From contig JAEUHM010000007.1 in assembly GCA_016795485.1 (NCBI GenBank), positions 62,001 to 126,000 on the forward strand: DNA of 64,000 nt, given 5' to 3'. This stretch comes from Verrucomicrobiaceae bacterium (lineage in GTDB: Bacteria > Verrucomicrobiota > Verrucomicrobiia > Verrucomicrobiales > Verrucomicrobiaceae). Under the pieces are notes generated by a model. It made no database searches. It was not told the DNA's origin and worked only from the letters and a program-made list of their open reading frames with translations. Of the stretch, positions 63,660 through 64,000 are shown one piece after another (position 1 is the stretch's first letter; each line of letters begins with the position of its first letter). The position numbers and the translations under genes are program-made.

Positions 63660-64000
63660 GCTTTCACCTCCGGAGTAAACTCAGCCACGACATGTTTGCT
63701 TTGGCTCACCTCGCCCTTTTCAAGTTTCAAATCCGTGCGCCACAGCTTGATCGTTTTGTAATCCATCGCCGGAGGCACTTTCACCCACCGTTTCTCGTGG
63801 AAGTGCTTCAGCGCCTCAATGCCCGCTATGCGATAATGTTCGTCCGCTGGAAGGTCCTTGGTCGCTGGGTCCTTCTTCAAGCGGCTAATCCGTGCTTTGA
63901 CCATCTTCTTCAATCGAATCGCCGTTTGCCCAAACTGATTGTCGAAGAACAGAATCTCATCCTTCTCGTTCGTCGTGTGCAGAGTGTAAGTCTCGTCCTC
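63656..64000 (-). CDS. Unknown protein, C-terminal part
   Basis: The last 114 residues are visible; the gene runs off the right edge, beginning EDETYTLHTTNEKDEILFFDN. The next part is Lys-rich and helical (RLKKMVKARISRLKKDP), followed by YRIAGIEALKHFHEKRW and a C-terminus ending in VKA. It overlaps the HTTM-like gene by 4 bp (ATGA), suggesting a common transcript. I do not recognise the family; the missing N-terminal part would be needed. Confidence 0.7.
   Translation of the reverse strand, partial: EDETYTLHTTNEKDEILFFDNQFGQTAIRLKKMVKARISRLKKDPATKDLPADEHYRIAGIEALKHFHEKRWVKVPPAMDYKTIKLWRTDLKLEKGEVSQSKHVVAEFTPEVKA

Overview
The window looks like a chromosomal segment of a Gram-negative bacterium of the PVC superphylum, most likely a Verrucomicrobiota member related to Prosthecobacter/Verrucomicrobium. 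That is inferred from gene families, not from a marker tree. It carries a DUF1501/DUF1549-DUF1553 pair, several Tat-exported Gfo/Idh/MocA and sugar-isomerase-like proteins, GldA/F/G-like ABC genes followed by DUF4340, ECF sigma factors linked to secreted proteins and a Ser/Thr kinase, PQQ-like and RCC1-like propellers, and lpxI for lipid A. I see no rRNA, tRNA, CRISPR array, intact insertion sequence or prophage.

Layout. 1-2454 (minus): the start of a sialidase-like secreted protein and a di-heme cytochrome c peroxidase with a clear terminator and an upstream palindrome. 2635-4658 (plus): a small exported protein, a gene-free stretch, and a DUF502 membrane protein. 4881-10264 (plus): a four-gene Gld-like ABC cassette. 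10364-10699: a 21-bp tandem repeat block. 10831-13157 (plus): two overlapping radical SAM/SPASM genes resembling alternative heme synthesis enzymes. 13174-19462 (minus): RlmM-like methyltransferase, lipoprotein, oxidoreductase, DoxX, PaaK-like ligase and patatin. 19636-24324 (plus): rpsO-pnp with terminators, an SDR epimerase and lpxI. 24330-27083: an IS630-type helix-turn-helix remnant, a sugar isomerase and an oxidoreductase.

27084-34011 (minus) is a tightly overlapping six-gene operon: ECF sigma factor, membrane protein (probable anti-sigma), propeller lipoprotein, DUF1549/DUF1553, a second propeller-like protein and DUF1501. A candidate ECF-type promoter lies in front of it. 34095-36077 holds an O-methyltransferase, rpsN and a membrane protein. 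36234-39988 (plus) is the least explained part: four exported proteins of about 300 residues arranged A-B-A'-B', two paralogous pairs with no recognised domain. galU and an ankyrin lipoprotein follow.

42210-45040 (minus) encodes two exported carbohydrate/propeller-type proteins. 45178-46688 (plus) has a ferredoxin oxidoreductase beta subunit without its alpha partner, and a DUF6580-like membrane protein. 46725-50354 (minus) is a nitrate/taurine-type ABC importer whose binding protein is fused to an OmpA domain. 50588-56632 holds a TIM-barrel protein, a secreted low-complexity protein, an ECF sigma gene split by a frameshift at a run of seven identical bases, and divergently an OmpA lipoprotein-like gene plus a transmembrane Ser/Thr kinase. 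56634-64000 holds a spermidine-synthase-like membrane protein, a sterol-desaturase-family hydroxylase, MgtE, an oxidoreductase, a methyltransferase, an HTTM/DoxX-like membrane protein and the end of an unknown gene. Many adjacent genes overlap by ATGA or GTGA, so translational coupling is common here, and recognisable Shine-Dalgarno sites are few.
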